64,000 nt of DNA from Streptomyces cirratus (GTDB lineage Bacteria; Actinomycetota; Actinomycetes; Streptomycetales; Streptomycetaceae), in assembly GCF_014650775.1 (NCBI RefSeq), contig NZ_BMVP01000009.1, positions 124,001 through 188,000 of the forward strand, written 5' to 3'. A program made the translations under genes and the position numbers. The notes beneath the pieces are model-generated. The model had not been told where the DNA came from, did not search any database, and saw only the letters and a list, made by a program, of their open reading frames with translations. Shown piece after piece: positions 22,713 through 31,848 of this stretch (the first letter of the stretch is position 1; every line of letters starts with the position of its first letter).

Positions 22713-25016
22713 ATGGGAAAGAAGCGCTCGGGCGGCGGGCTCACGGGGCCACAACAGGCCGCCAAGTTCCTCGGGGTGTCGGTTCTCTCCGGAGTCGTGC
22801 TGGCCGGCATCGCGATCCCGGGCGCAGGCGCCCTGGGCCTCGCGGCCAAGGGGACGGTCGAGGGATTCGACGAGATCCCGGCCAATCTCAAGACACCTCC
22901 GTTGAGCCAGCGCACCACGATCCTGGACGCGGAGGGTGGCTTGATCGCCACCGTCTATTCGCGCGACCGGCAGGTCGTGCCGCTGACGGCCATCTCCCCG
23001 TACATGCAGAAGGCGATCGTCGCCATCGAGGACTCGCGTTTCTACGAACACGGCGCGGTCGACCTCAAGGGCATCCTGCGCGCGGTCAACCGCAACGCGC
23101 AGGAAGGCGGAGCGGCGCAGGGCGCGTCCACGCTCACGCAGCAGTACGTGAAGAACGTCTTCGTCGAGGAAGCCGGTGACGACGAATCGAAGGTGCGCGA
23201 GGCGCAGGAGAAGAGCCTCGGGCGAAAGATCCGCGAGCTGAAGTACTCGATCCAGGTCGAGGAGGAACTCGGGAAGAAGAAGATCCTCGAGAACTACCTC
23301 AACATCACCTACTTCGGGCAGCAGGCCTACGGAATCGAATCGGCCTCCCAGCGCTACTTCAGCAAGCCGGCCAAGGACCTGACGCTGGACGAGTCCGCGC
23401 TGCTGGCCGGCGTGGTGCAGTCGCCGACCCGCTACGACCCTGTCAACGACGCGCAGGAGGCGATGAAGCGCCGCAACGTCGTCCTCCAGCGGATGGCCGA
23501 CATGAAGGACATCTCTCAGGCGGAAGCCGACGAGGCGAAGGAGAAGCCGGTCACGCTCAAGGTGACCCGGCCCAAGAACGGCTGCATCACCGCCGTGAAG
23601 GGCGCCGGTTTCTTCTGTGACTACGTGCGCAACACGTTCCTGACCGACCCGGTGTTCGGCAAGACGCGCGAGGAGCGCGCCAAGCTCTGGAACCAGGGCG
23701 GCCTGACGGTCCGTACGACGCTCGACCCGCAGTCGCAGGAATCGGTCAACGACTCCATCAAGGACCACGTCCACCAGGACGACAAGGTCGCGACGGCGGT
23801 CACCCTCGTGCAGCCCGGCACCGGCCGGGTGCTCGGCATGGGCCAGTCCAGGCCGTACGGCTTCGGCAAGAACGAGACGCAGATCAACTACTCCGTCGAC
23901 AAGCGGATGGGCGGCTCGAACTTCGGCTTCCCGACCGGCTCGACCTTCAAGCCGTTCGTCGCGGCCGCGGCCATCGAGCAGGGCGTCCCGGCGACCAAGG
24001 TGTACGCCTCCCCGCACGACATGGAGTACCCGAGCGGCGTGCAGACCTGCGGCGACAAGCTGTGGGTCAACGACAGCAAGCCCAAGGACCGGGTGGAGAA
24101 CGAGTCCGAGTCCGAGGTCGGGCCGTACGGGATGAGGGAGGCGATGGCCAAGTCGGTCAACACCTACTTCGTCGAGATGATCAGCGACATGGGGCTGTGC
24201 CCGGTCACCGAGATGACCACGAAGCTCGGTGTCATCCCGGCCGACGGCGCCAAGCTGCCGGAGGTCCCGGCCATCGCGCTCGGCACCGAGGGCATGTCCC
24301 CGCTGACCATGGCCAACGCCTACGCCACCTTCGCCAACCGGGGTGTGCGCTGCACGCCGATCGCCATAGAGTCGATCACCGACGCGCACGGCAAGGCGCT
24401 GGCCGTCCCGAAGTCGCAGTGCGAGCGGGTGATGTCGGAGAAGACGGCCGACACCATCAACACCCTGCTGCTGGGCGTCGTCGACTCCGGTACCGGTGCG
24501 CAGGCCGGTCTCACCGACCGGCAGAGCGCGGGCAAGACGGGTACCACCGAGAACCGCTACAACGCCTGGTTCGTCGGGTACACCCCGAACATGGCCGGCG
24601 CGACGTGGGTGGGCTCCGCGGGCCTCAAGCAGGTGTCGATGGAGAACATCACCATCGGCGGCGAGTTCTACGACAAGGTCTACGGTGGCGGGCTGCCCGG
24701 CCCGATCTGGAAGCAGGCGGTGACCGGCGCGCTGGCGGGCCGGGAGAACATGCCCTTCGCGACGGTGTTCGTCGGGGACGCCGCCACCCCGTCCGGCGGC
24801 GCCCGCGGCAACCGGCCGCCGGCCCAGCCGGGCAACCCCACCCCGGCCAAGCCGGGCAAGCCCGGCAAGCCCGGCAAGCCCGGGCGGGACGGCAAGCCGG
24901 GTGACGGCGATCCGGGCGGGGCGACGATCGCCGGACCCACCGGCGGCGGCGTACCCGTCGATCCCTTCCCCGGGATCCCCCTCCCGCCGGGCACGATCGG
25001 CGGCGACGTCCAGTAG
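22713..25016 (+). CDS. Bifunctional class A penicillin-binding protein (glycosyltransferase/transpeptidase)
   Basis: A 767-residue membrane protein that polymerises and cross-links peptidoglycan. One N-terminal membrane helix (about 15-45) is followed by the GT51 domain with EDSRFYEHGAVDL and GASTLTQQYVKN. The transpeptidase has S410-x-x-K (GSTFKPF), SVN (in KSVNTYF) and K608-T-G-T. The C-terminal 60 residues are a Gly/Pro-rich collagen-like tail with KPGKPGKPGKPG, lying outside the cell. In mycobacteria the equivalent gene (ponA2) also stands beside a whiB gene and the ArsA-like pair. A 26-bp hairpin terminates it. Confidence 0.95.
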   Translation: MGKKRSGGGLTGPQQAAKFLGVSVLSGVVLAGIAIPGAGALGLAAKGTVEGFDEIPANLKTPPLSQRTTILDAEGGLIATVYSRDRQVVPLTAISPYMQKAIVAIEDSRFYEHGAVDLKGILRAVNRNAQEGGAAQGASTLTQQYVKNVFVEEAGDDESKVREAQEKSLGRKIRELKYSIQVEEELGKKKILENYLNITYFGQQAYGIESASQRYFSKPAKDLTLDESALLAGVVQSPTRYDPVNDAQEAMKRRNVVLQRMADMKDISQAEADEAKEKPVTLKVTRPKNGCITAVKGAGFFCDYVRNTFLTDPVFGKTREERAKLWNQGGLTVRTTLDPQSQESVNDSIKDHVHQDDKVATAVTLVQPGTGRVLGMGQSRPYGFGKNETQINYSVDKRMGGSNFGFPTGSTFKPFVAAAAIEQGVPATKVYASPHDMEYPSGVQTCGDKLWVNDSKPKDRVENESESEVGPYGMREAMAKSVNTYFVEMISDMGLCPVTEMTTKLGVIPADGAKLPEVPAIALGTEGMSPLTMANAYATFANRGVRCTPIAIESITDAHGKALAVPKSQCERVMSEKTADTINTLLLGVVDSGTGAQAGLTDRQSAGKTGTTENRYNAWFVGYTPNMAGATWVGSAGLKQVSMENITIGGEFYDKVYGGGLPGPIWKQAVTGALAGRENMPFATVFVGDAATPSGGARGNRPPAQPGNPTPAKPGKPGKPGKPGRDGKPGDGDPGGATIAGPTGGGVPVDPFPGIPLPPGTIGGDVQ

Positions 25017-25044
25017 TCCGTCGTCCAGTAGTCCGTCCAGTGGT

Positions 25045-25100
25045 CGATGCACGAAGGGAGGCCCCCGCCGGATCCGGCGGGGGCCTCCCTTCGTGCATCG
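25045..25100. terminator. Bidirectional terminator between the PBP and yqeY genes
   Basis: A perfect 26-bp inverted repeat (25045-25070 with 25075-25100, loop GATC) between two convergent genes, one of the strongest hairpins in the window. Short direct repeats of GTCCAGTAGTCCGTC precede it (25008-25040). Confidence 0.92.
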
Positions 25101-25112
25101 ACAGGGTCCGGT

Positions 25113-25574
25113 CTAGGAAAGCTTCGCCTTGACGACGGCGGCGACGCGGCCGCCCTCCGCCAGCCCGGCGACCTTCGGGTTCACGATCTTCATGACGGCG
25201 CCCATGGCCCGCGGCCCCTCGGCCCCGGCGGCCTTCGCCTCCGCGACGGCCTGCTCGACGATCTCGCCGAGCTCCTCGTCCGTGAGCTGCTTGGGCAGGT
25301 ACCTGTCCAGGAACGCACCCTCCTCGAGCTCCCGCGCGGCCGACTCGGCGCGACCACCCTGGCTGAACGCCTCCGCGGCCTCGCGGCGCTTCTTCGCCTC
25401 CTTGGCGATCACCTTGAGGACTTCGTCGTCGGAGAGCACGCGCGCTTCCTTGCCCGCGACCTCCTCCTTGGTGATGGCGGCGAGGGTCAGTCGCAGCGTG
25501 GACGAGCTGAGCTCGTCGCGCGCCTTGATGGCAGCGGTGAGGTCTTCCTGGAGCTTGGCCTTGAGCGTGGTCAT
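25113..25574 (-). CDS. GatB/YqeY domain protein
   Basis: A 153-residue helical protein of the YqeY family, related to the C-terminal tRNA-binding part of GatB. Visible are the N-terminal LKAKLQEDLTAAIKARDELSSSTLRLTLAAI and the middle EEGAFLDRYLPKQLTDEEL, then AMGAVMKIVNPKVAGLAEGGRVA, all family hallmarks. The cellular role is not settled; tRNA amidation support has been suggested for the fold. ATG 25574 is the natural start. It is divergent from the metallophosphoesterase gene with only 79 bp between them, and convergent with the PBP gene. Confidence 0.9.
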   Translation of the reverse strand: MTTLKAKLQEDLTAAIKARDELSSSTLRLTLAAITKEEVAGKEARVLSDDEVLKVIAKEAKKRREAAEAFSQGGRAESAARELEEGAFLDRYLPKQLTDEELGEIVEQAVAEAKAAGAEGPRAMGAVMKIVNPKVAGLAEGGRVAAVVKAKLS

Positions 25575-25653
25575 GCCCCGAGTCTGCCAGGTGCGGCGGC
25601 GCATGCGCCCGCCGGTTTTCCGCGGGGGTGACGCGGGGTGCGACGATGGGGTC

Positions 25654-26598
25654 ATGCGTGCGCGTTACGGAGTACCTCTGAAGGTCACCGCCGGTATCGC
25701 GGCGGTGGGGGCCGCGGGTGTGGCCTATGCCGCCGGATTCGAGGCCCGGTCGTTCCGGCTGCGCCGGGTGACGGTTCCCGTCCTCCCCGCCGGCATGCGG
25801 CCCCTGCGGATCCTGCAGGTGTCGGACATCCACATGGTGGGCGGGCAGCGCAAGAAGCGCGCCTGGCTCCAGTCGCTCGCGGGGCTGCGCCCGGACTTCG
25901 TGGTGAACACGGGCGACAACCTCTCCGACACGGAGGGCGTGCCGGAGGTACTGGACGCCCTGGGGCCGCTGATGTCCTTCCCCGGGGCGTACGTCTTCGG
26001 CTCGAACGACTACTACGGTCCCCGGCTTCGCAATCCCGGCCGCTACCTGATCGAGAAGGCGCAGGGCCGGCACGGGCTGAACGGCAACAAGCCGGTCGTC
26101 GGCGCCGTCCACAACCCGTGGGAGGAGATGCGGGACGCCTTCGACGCAGCCGGCTGGCTGAACCTGACCAACACGCGGGCGCGGATGAAGCTGGACGGGC
26201 TGGAGATCGCCTTCACCGGCCTGGACGACCCGCACATCAAGCGGGACCGCTACGAGATGGTCGCGGGCGGTCCGGAGGCGGACGCCGACTTCTCGATGGC
26301 GGTGGTCCACGCCCCGTACCTGCGCGTCCTCGAAGCGTTCACCGCCGACCGCTACCCGCTGATCCTGGCCGGCCACACGCACGGCGGGCAGCTGTGCGTC
26401 CCGTTCTACGGGGCGCTGGTGACCAACTGCGACCTGGACACCGGCCGGGTCAAGGGCCTGTCCACGCACACGGCGAACGGCAACCGCGCGTACCTCCACG
26501 TCTCGGCGGGCTGCGGCACCAACCGCTTCACCCCGGTCCGCTTCGCCTGCCCCCCGGAGGCCACCCTCCTGACCCTGACGCCGGCCCACCCCGCCTGA
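25654..26598 (+). CDS. Membrane-anchored metallophosphoesterase (YkuE-like)
   Basis: A 314-residue protein. An N-terminal hydrophobic segment (KVTAGIAAVGAAGVAYAAGF) precedes a calcineurin-type phosphoesterase with metal motifs QVSDIHMVG, NTGDN, GSNDYYG (GSND in place of the usual GNHD), VVHAP and GHTHGGQL. The group includes enzymes acting on lipid-linked or UDP-sugar diphosphates at the membrane; the actual substrate is unknown. The GNHD histidine is replaced by asparagine (GSND), which may change catalysis. tRNA-Pro follows 101 bp later. Confidence 0.88.
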   Translation: MRARYGVPLKVTAGIAAVGAAGVAYAAGFEARSFRLRRVTVPVLPAGMRPLRILQVSDIHMVGGQRKKRAWLQSLAGLRPDFVVNTGDNLSDTEGVPEVLDALGPLMSFPGAYVFGSNDYYGPRLRNPGRYLIEKAQGRHGLNGNKPVVGAVHNPWEEMRDAFDAAGWLNLTNTRARMKLDGLEIAFTGLDDPHIKRDRYEMVAGGPEADADFSMAVVHAPYLRVLEAFTADRYPLILAGHTHGGQLCVPFYGALVTNCDLDTGRVKGLSTHTANGNRAYLHVSAGCGTNRFTPVRFACPPEATLLTLTPAHPA

Positions 26599-26699
26599 CG
26601 GCCCGCGACCGCCCCGCGAAAACCGGATTTCGTCTCCGGCCGAGGGTCCGCTAAAGTAATCGATGTCGCCAGGACAGCACACGCTGCACGGGTGACGAT

Positions 26700-26773
26700 C
26701 GGGGTGTAGCGCAGCTTGGCAGCGCGCTTCGTTCGGGACGAAGAGGTCGTGGGTTCAAATCCCGCCACCCCGA
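26700..26773 (+). tRNA. tRNA-Pro (anticodon CGG)
   Basis: A complete cloverleaf of 74 nt. Acceptor stem CGGGGTG/CACCCCG, D arm GCGC/GCGC, anticodon stem CTTCG/CGAAG with loop TTCGGGA, T arm GTGGG-TTCAAAT-CCCGC, and discriminator A. The anticodon CGG (26734-26736) reads CCG, a frequent proline codon in this genome. The CCA end is not encoded. Confidence 0.97.
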
Positions 26774-26783
26774 CGCTGTAAGA

Positions 26784-26824
26784 CAGGAAGGGCTTGATCC
26801 GCAATGCGGATCAAGCCCTTCCTG
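26784..26824 (+). terminator. Terminator after tRNA-Pro
   Basis: A perfect 19-bp inverted repeat (26784-26802 with 26806-26824, loop AAT) starting 11 bp after the tRNA. It probably ends the tRNA transcript. Confidence 0.88.
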
Positions 26825-26950
26825 CGTTTCCGGGCGATGATCAGCCGGGGAGGGCGCGGCAGGGACGTGGAGATCACCGGCCTGAGCGGGCCGCGGCGCT
26901 CACCTGCACGGGAAGCTCGCCGGCGGAGGCCGGGGAGACGTACACCGGCT

Positions 26951-26983
26951 GCCTTGAGGCCGACCCCGTAGCGGCCTCAAGGC
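26951..26983. other. Isolated hairpin in the 280-bp gap before the HD gene
   Basis: GCCTTGAGGCCG (26951-26962) pairs perfectly with CGGCCTCAAGGC (26972-26983). It lies about 120 bp after the end of the leftward HD-domain gene and could be its terminator. Nothing else is recognisable between 26825 and 27103. Confidence 0.5.
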
Positions 26984-27103
26984 GGTGGTCCGGTGGTCAG
27001 CCGGTGGGTTCGGCCCTGGGGTACGGGGACGCGCAGTCGGCGGGCCGGGGTGAGGCCGCGGGCCCGGGGGGCGGGCTCGGCGCACGCCACCGGGATCGCC
27101 GGG

Positions 27104-27694
27104 TCAGGTGCGGTGGTCCAGTGGGTTCGCCGCGATGCGGCCCTCCGCTCCGCCCGCCACGTACGCCGCTGCCGCGCAGTCCGGCTTGCGCTCCGCCTGG
27201 TCCTCGACCAGCGTCAGGAACGCCTTGCCGAAGCCGAGGCGCGGGTACTCCGCGAGGAGTTCGGCGAGGAACGGTTCGGGGAAGTCCCCCACCCGCAGCC
27301 CCGACACGTCTGCGCTCGTACCCACCTGGAGGAGGTGGCTCTCCACGTCCTGCGCGGCCGTGACGTCGTCCCGCATGTGCAGGACGATCACCTCTTCCAC
27401 CCGCGCCCGCCGGGCCGCCGGCCAGCCCAGGCCCGCCGTCAGGACACGCGCGACGTGGCCGCCCGCCTCCTCGAACGGCAGCGTGTGGCTGTCGAACGGG
27501 GCGGTCAGGCCGAGGTCGTGCAGCAGCGCGCTGACGTAGAAGAGTTCGGCGTCATGGGTCAGGTCGTGCCGGCGCGCGTACCACGCCCCGAAGGCGTACG
27601 AACGGACGGAGTGGTGCAGCAGGGTCGCGTCCGCGTACTCGGACGCGACCTCCAGTGCGGCCCGCCCGGCATCGGAGTCAAAGGTCCACGTCAT
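27104..27694 (-). CDS. HD-domain phosphohydrolase-like protein (cyanamide-hydratase-like)
   Basis: A 196-residue single-domain HD protein. LLHHSVRSYAFG supplies the first histidine, SALLHDLGL the H-D pair, and EEAGGHVARVL and VIVLHMRDD later histidines. This spacing resembles the cyanamide hydratase or small-molecule HD hydrolases rather than nucleotide-signalling enzymes. The C-terminus (EDQAERKPDCAAAAYVAGG) is not distinctive. It is followed upstream by the codA-like gene in the same direction, 36 bp apart, so the two may share a transcript; a joint role in nitrogen-compound breakdown is only an inference. Confidence 0.8.
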   Translation of the reverse strand: MTWTFDSDAGRAALEVASEYADATLLHHSVRSYAFGAWYARRHDLTHDAELFYVSALLHDLGLTAPFDSHTLPFEEAGGHVARVLTAGLGWPAARRARVEEVIVLHMRDDVTAAQDVESHLLQVGTSADVSGLRVGDFPEPFLAELLAEYPRLGFGKAFLTLVEDQAERKPDCAAAAYVAGGAEGRIAANPLDHRT

Positions 27695-27730
27695 GGGCGC
27701 AGCGTAGGCCGTTCCCGTCGGACTGCCGTC

Positions 27731-29032
27731 CTACTTCCGGGTGAAGTCCACCTCCGTCGGGCCGGCTTCGCCCGGCCAGGACAGCAGGCGCGTCGGCGCG
27801 GGCGGGGTTTCGGCGAGGACGGTGCCGCGCGAGACGACGTAGCGGGGGCGGACCTGGCGGCGGAGGGCCTCCTCGGGGGAGTCGGCCGGCAGCAGCAGGA
27901 ACGAGGCCGGAGCGCCCGCGGTGATGCCGTACTCCGTCCCGGACAGGCCGAGCACCCGCGCCGCACGGTCCGTCACCATCGAGAACGCCACCGGGATCTC
28001 GTCCGCGCCGGTCAGCTGGGCGGCGTACAGGCCGACCAGGGCGGTCTGCAGCGGGTTCGCGGTCCCGAGGGCGTTCCACGGGTCCATCACGTCGTCATGG
28101 CCGAAGGCCACGTTCACGCCCGCCGCCAGCATCTCCTTGACCTGGGTGAGGCCGCGCCGCTTGGGGTAGGCGTCGAAGCGGCCCTGGAGGTTGAGGTTGG
28201 CGAACGGGTTCGCGACCAGGTTGATCCCCGAACGCGCCAGCAGCCGCCGGAGTTTGAAGCTGTACCCGCCGCCGTAGGAACCCATCGCCGTCGTGTGGGA
28301 GGCCGTCGCCCGCTCCCGCAGGCCCGAGCGCAGCGCGAGCGTGGCCAGGACCTCCACGAAGCGGGACTGTTCGTCGTCGATCTCGTCGCAGTGCGCGTCG
28401 ACGCGCAGTCCGTGCTCCTCGGCCAGCGCGAAGGCGGTTCCCAGCGAGGCGATCCCGTCTTCCCGGGTGTCCTCGAAGTGCGGGATCGCGCCGACGACGT
28501 CCGCCCCTCGCCGGACCGCCTCGCGCAGCAGGGCCCCGCCGTCCGGGAAGGAGACGATGCCCTCCTGCGGGAAGGCCACGATCTGGAGGGTCATGACGTC
28601 CCGCACCCGGTCGCGCACCTCCAGCAGCGCGTCCAGCGCGGTCAGCGCCGGATCGGTGGTGTCGCAGTGGGTCCGCACGTGCAGCACCCCCTGGGCGGCC
28701 TGCCAGCGCAGCACCTGCGTGGCCCGGGCGATCACGTCTTCGCGGGTCAGGGTCTTCTTGCGCTCGCTCCAGCAGGCGATGCCCTCCCAGAGGGTGCCGG
28801 ACGCGTTGGGGCGCGGCTCGCCGGCGGTCAGGGCGGTGTCGAGGTGGATGTGCGGCTCGACGAAGGGGGGCGTGAGCAGCGCGCCGTGCGCCTCGATCAG
28901 CACACCGGTAGCCGGTGGTTCCTTCTGATCGTCGTACGGGATGACGCGCGCGATCCGTCCCTCCTCGGACACCTCCACGTCGGACAGGCCGTGTGCGTGC
29001 AGCAGCCGGGCACCCCGGACGATCATCCGCAT
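27731..29032 (-). CDS. codA: Cytosine deaminase
   Basis: A 433-residue amidohydrolase, close in motif order to E. coli CodA. It has the metal pair in EPHIHLDT (H61, H63), LQIVAFPQEGI, the catalytic HCDEIDDEQSRF, ASHTTAMGSY, NLQGRFDAYPKRRG and GHDDVMDPWN with the metal-binding aspartate. It should convert cytosine to uracil for pyrimidine salvage, though related enzymes act on isocytosine or creatinine-type rings. ATG 29032 is the first plausible start; ATG 29026 is an alternative. No cytosine permease is adjacent. It is divergent from the S9 peptidase gene. Confidence 0.88.
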   Translation of the reverse strand: MRMIVRGARLLHAHGLSDVEVSEEGRIARVIPYDDQKEPPATGVLIEAHGALLTPPFVEPHIHLDTALTAGEPRPNASGTLWEGIACWSERKKTLTREDVIARATQVLRWQAAQGVLHVRTHCDTTDPALTALDALLEVRDRVRDVMTLQIVAFPQEGIVSFPDGGALLREAVRRGADVVGAIPHFEDTREDGIASLGTAFALAEEHGLRVDAHCDEIDDEQSRFVEVLATLALRSGLRERATASHTTAMGSYGGGYSFKLRRLLARSGINLVANPFANLNLQGRFDAYPKRRGLTQVKEMLAAGVNVAFGHDDVMDPWNALGTANPLQTALVGLYAAQLTGADEIPVAFSMVTDRAARVLGLSGTEYGITAGAPASFLLLPADSPEEALRRQVRPRYVVSRGTVLAETPPAPTRLLSWPGEAGPTEVDFTRK

Positions 29033-29190
29033 GCCTGTCAGCCTAGGGCCGGCAGCCGTGCCGGGCCCGGGCTTCGTGCCTCGTGCCCCGCGATGTCGCG
29101 GCGACCGGCCGCCCGCCGGGGCCCCCCGCCCCTGCGGCCGCCCGTTCGGCCTACTCGGCATCCCGGCTCCCGGTACGGCAAGGTGGGGCC

Positions 29191-31008
29191 ATGACCAGCG
29201 ACACCCATGTGACCTCCGTACCGTCCCCCGAGATGCCGGACTGGGAGAAGCGTTTCCGGGCTCCGCGCGTCGGGCTGCCCGAATGGGCCGAGGACGCCCC
29301 GGACCGCTCGCTCTTCGTCTCCAACGCGACCGGAACCTACGAGCTCTACGCCTGGGACCGCGCCACCGGCGCCCAGCGCCAGGCCACGGACCGCCCCAAC
29401 GGCACCACCGACGGCACCCTCTCCCCCGACGGCGAGTGGATCTGGTGGTTCTCCGACACCGACGGCGACGAGTTCGGCACCTGGGTGCGCCAGCCCTTCG
29501 CGGGCGGTCCCGACGAGCCGGCCACCCCCGGACTCGCGCCCTCCTACCCGGCCGGGCTGGCCATCGGCCGGGACGGCACGGCCGTCGTGGGCCGCTCCAC
29601 CGACGAGGACGGCACCACCATCCACGTCGTACGGCCCGACGGGAGCGCCCCTGCGGTCATCTACCGGCACCGCGAGTCGGCGGGCGTCGGCGACCTGTCC
29701 CGGGACGGGACCCTGATCGCGATCGAGCACACCGAGCACGGCGACGCGATGCACTCGGCGCTGCGCGTGGTCACCCTCGACGGCACCACCGTCGCCGAGC
29801 TCGACGACTCCAAGGGCGGCACCGAGGAACTGGGCCTCGGCGTCCTCGGCTTCGCGCCGGTCGCCGGTGACACCCGGCTGCTCGTCGGGCACCAGCGGCG
29901 CGGCCGCTGGGAGCCGATGGTGTGGGACGTGGCGACCGGCGCCGAGGAGGAGCTGGCGATCGAGCTGCCGGGTGACGTGGGCGCCGAGTGGTACCCGGAC
30001 GGGTCCGCGCTGCTGGTCCACCACGGTTTCGAGGCGCGCAGCGAGCTGTGGCGCTACGACCTGACCGCGCGGGGACTCGTACGGGTGGACACGCCGCCGG
30101 GGTCGGTCTCGGGTGCGACGGCCCGGCCGGACGGGACGGTGGAGTACCAGTGGTCATCGGCCGCCGAGCCGTCGGCGATCCGGTCCACGGCGGGCGGGGT
30201 CGTGCTCGACCCGCCCGGCTTCCGGCCCCCGGGCTCGGTTGCGGTGGAGGACGTGTGGGTGCAGGGCCCGGGCGGGCGCATCCACGCGCTGGCGCAGCGG
30301 CCCGTGGGCCACGGCGACGGCCCCTTCCCGACGATCTTCGAGGTCCACGGCGGGCCCACCTGGCACGACAGCGACGCGTTCGCCGCGACCCCGGCGGCCT
30401 GGCTGGACCACGGCTTCGCGGTCGTCCGCGTCAACTACCGCGGCTCGACCGGGTACGGGCGGGAGTGGACCGACGCCCTCAAGCACCGCGTCGGCCTGAT
30501 CGAGCTGGAGGACATCGCGGCGGTCCGCGAGTGGGCCGTCGGCAGCGGCCTCGCCGACCCGCAGCGGCTCGTCCTGTCGGGCGGCTCCTGGGGCGGATAC
30601 CTGACGCTGCTGGGCCTGGGCACGCAGCCCGACGCCTGGGCGGTGGGCCTGGCCGCCGTGCCGGTCGCGGACTACGTGACGGCGTACCACGACGAGATGG
30701 AGGCGCTGAAGTCCTTGGACCGCACCCTCTTCGGCGGTACGCCCGAGGAGGTGCCGGAGCGCTTCGAGGCGTCTTCGCCGCTGACGTACGTGGACGCGGT
30801 GAAGGCCCCCGTCCACATCGCGGCGGGCGTGAACGACCCGCGCTGCCCGATCCGGCAGATCGACAACTACGTGGAGCGGCTCGCGGCGCGCGGGGCGGTG
30901 CACGAGGTGTACCGGTACGACGCGGGGCACGGCTCGCTCGTGGTGGAGGAGCGGATCAAGCAGGTCCGGATGGATCTGGAGTTCGCCCTCAAGCACCTTC
31001 CCGCCTGA
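29191..31008 (+). CDS. S9 family prolyl oligopeptidase-like peptidase
   Basis: A 605-residue cytoplasmic serine peptidase with an N-terminal beta-propeller (about 30-340) and a C-terminal alpha/beta hydrolase domain. The nucleophile is S466 in GGSWGGY, the acid aspartate is in GVNDPRCP, and the histidine in DAGHGSL. Acylaminoacyl- or dipeptidyl-peptidase activity on short peptides is typical for the family; the propeller normally restricts substrate size. ATG 29191 begins MTSDTHVTS. The following gene starts 42 bp later in the same direction. Confidence 0.9.
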   Translation: MTSDTHVTSVPSPEMPDWEKRFRAPRVGLPEWAEDAPDRSLFVSNATGTYELYAWDRATGAQRQATDRPNGTTDGTLSPDGEWIWWFSDTDGDEFGTWVRQPFAGGPDEPATPGLAPSYPAGLAIGRDGTAVVGRSTDEDGTTIHVVRPDGSAPAVIYRHRESAGVGDLSRDGTLIAIEHTEHGDAMHSALRVVTLDGTTVAELDDSKGGTEELGLGVLGFAPVAGDTRLLVGHQRRGRWEPMVWDVATGAEEELAIELPGDVGAEWYPDGSALLVHHGFEARSELWRYDLTARGLVRVDTPPGSVSGATARPDGTVEYQWSSAAEPSAIRSTAGGVVLDPPGFRPPGSVAVEDVWVQGPGGRIHALAQRPVGHGDGPFPTIFEVHGGPTWHDSDAFAATPAAWLDHGFAVVRVNYRGSTGYGREWTDALKHRVGLIELEDIAAVREWAVGSGLADPQRLVLSGGSWGGYLTLLGLGTQPDAWAVGLAAVPVADYVTAYHDEMEALKSLDRTLFGGTPEEVPERFEASSPLTYVDAVKAPVHIAAGVNDPRCPIRQIDNYVERLAARGAVHEVYRYDAGHGSLVVEERIKQVRMDLEFALKHLPA

Positions 31009-31050
31009 CCCGGCACCGGTGATCCGGTGCGCCCCCCGTACCGTGGTGGG

Positions 31051-31848
31051 GTGCACCGGTTTCTCCTGACCCCGCGCTGGTGGGGGATCAACGTCTTCGT
31101 CGCGCTCGCCATCCCCTTTTGCCTGTTCATGGGGACCTGGCAGCTCGGCCGCTTCGAGGACCGCGTCGGCGACCACCGGGAAGCCACCGGCCGGCAGGGC
31201 GCCGTCCAGGCCGCCGCGCCCCTGGATTCGCTGCTCCCGGTGGACAAGAAGACCTCCGGAAGGCTGGCTTCCGCGGCCGGGGTATACGGGGAGCAGCTGC
31301 TGGTTCCCGAGCGGGATCTCGACGGCAGGAGCGGCTTCTACGTCCTCAGCCTGCTCCGCACCGACTCCGGCAAGGCCCTCCCGGTGGTCCGGGGCTGGCT
31401 GCCGGGCGATGCGGACGCGGCGAGGGCACCGGCCGCGCCGGGTGGCCGGGTGCAGGTCACCGGAGCGCTCCAGGCGTCCGAGAACTCGGGGACGAAGGGC
31501 GTGCACGCGCAAGGCGGCCTGCCGGCCGGCCAGCTCGGGGTGATCGGCGCGGCGTCGCTGGTGAACCTGGTGCAGGAGCCGCTGTACGACGCGTGGCTGA
31601 CCGTGCAGGCCCCGTCGGACGGGATGCTCGCGGTGCCCGCGAAGGCGCCGGACAACACCGGGCTCGACTTGAAGGCGTTCCAGAACCTCGGCTACACGGG
31701 CGAGTGGTTCGTGTTCGCCGCCTTCGTGCTGTTCATGTGGTTCCGCTTCTACCGGCGCGAGGTGGAGACCCTGCGGGACGCGCAGGCCGGTCTGGTGCCG
31801 CCGCAGGCGCGGCCGGCCGCTACGGCGACGGCCGCGTCAGGGGAATGA
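31051..31848 (+). CDS. SURF1 family protein (cytochrome c oxidase assembly)
   Basis: A 265-residue protein with one N-terminal membrane helix (GINVFVALAIPFCLFMGTWQLGRF) and one C-terminal helix (GEWFVFAAFVLFMWFRFYRRE) flanking an outside domain. This is the layout of SURF1/Shy1, which helps insert heme into aa3-type cytochrome oxidase. The WQLGR motif after the first helix and VVRGWLPG in the middle are family features. GTG 31051 gives the conserved start MHRFLLTPRWWG; an earlier GTG at 31027 is possible. Its last 29 bp overlap the convergent sigma-associated gene. Confidence 0.9.
   Translation: MHRFLLTPRWWGINVFVALAIPFCLFMGTWQLGRFEDRVGDHREATGRQGAVQAAAPLDSLLPVDKKTSGRLASAAGVYGEQLLVPERDLDGRSGFYVLSLLRTDSGKALPVVRGWLPGDADAARAPAAPGGRVQVTGALQASENSGTKGVHAQGGLPAGQLGVIGAASLVNLVQEPLYDAWLTVQAPSDGMLAVPAKAPDNTGLDLKAFQNLGYTGEWFVFAAFVLFMWFRFYRREVETLRDAQAGLVPPQARPAATATAASGE

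Noticed and set aside
22608-25052. An 814-codon frame opposite the penicillin-binding protein gene
   Set aside because: Fully antisense to a gene with complete catalytic motifs; no independent motif.
26794-27363. A 189-codon rightward frame after tRNA-Pro
   Set aside because: It starts inside the terminator hairpin and runs antisense into the HD-domain gene; composition is not protein-like.
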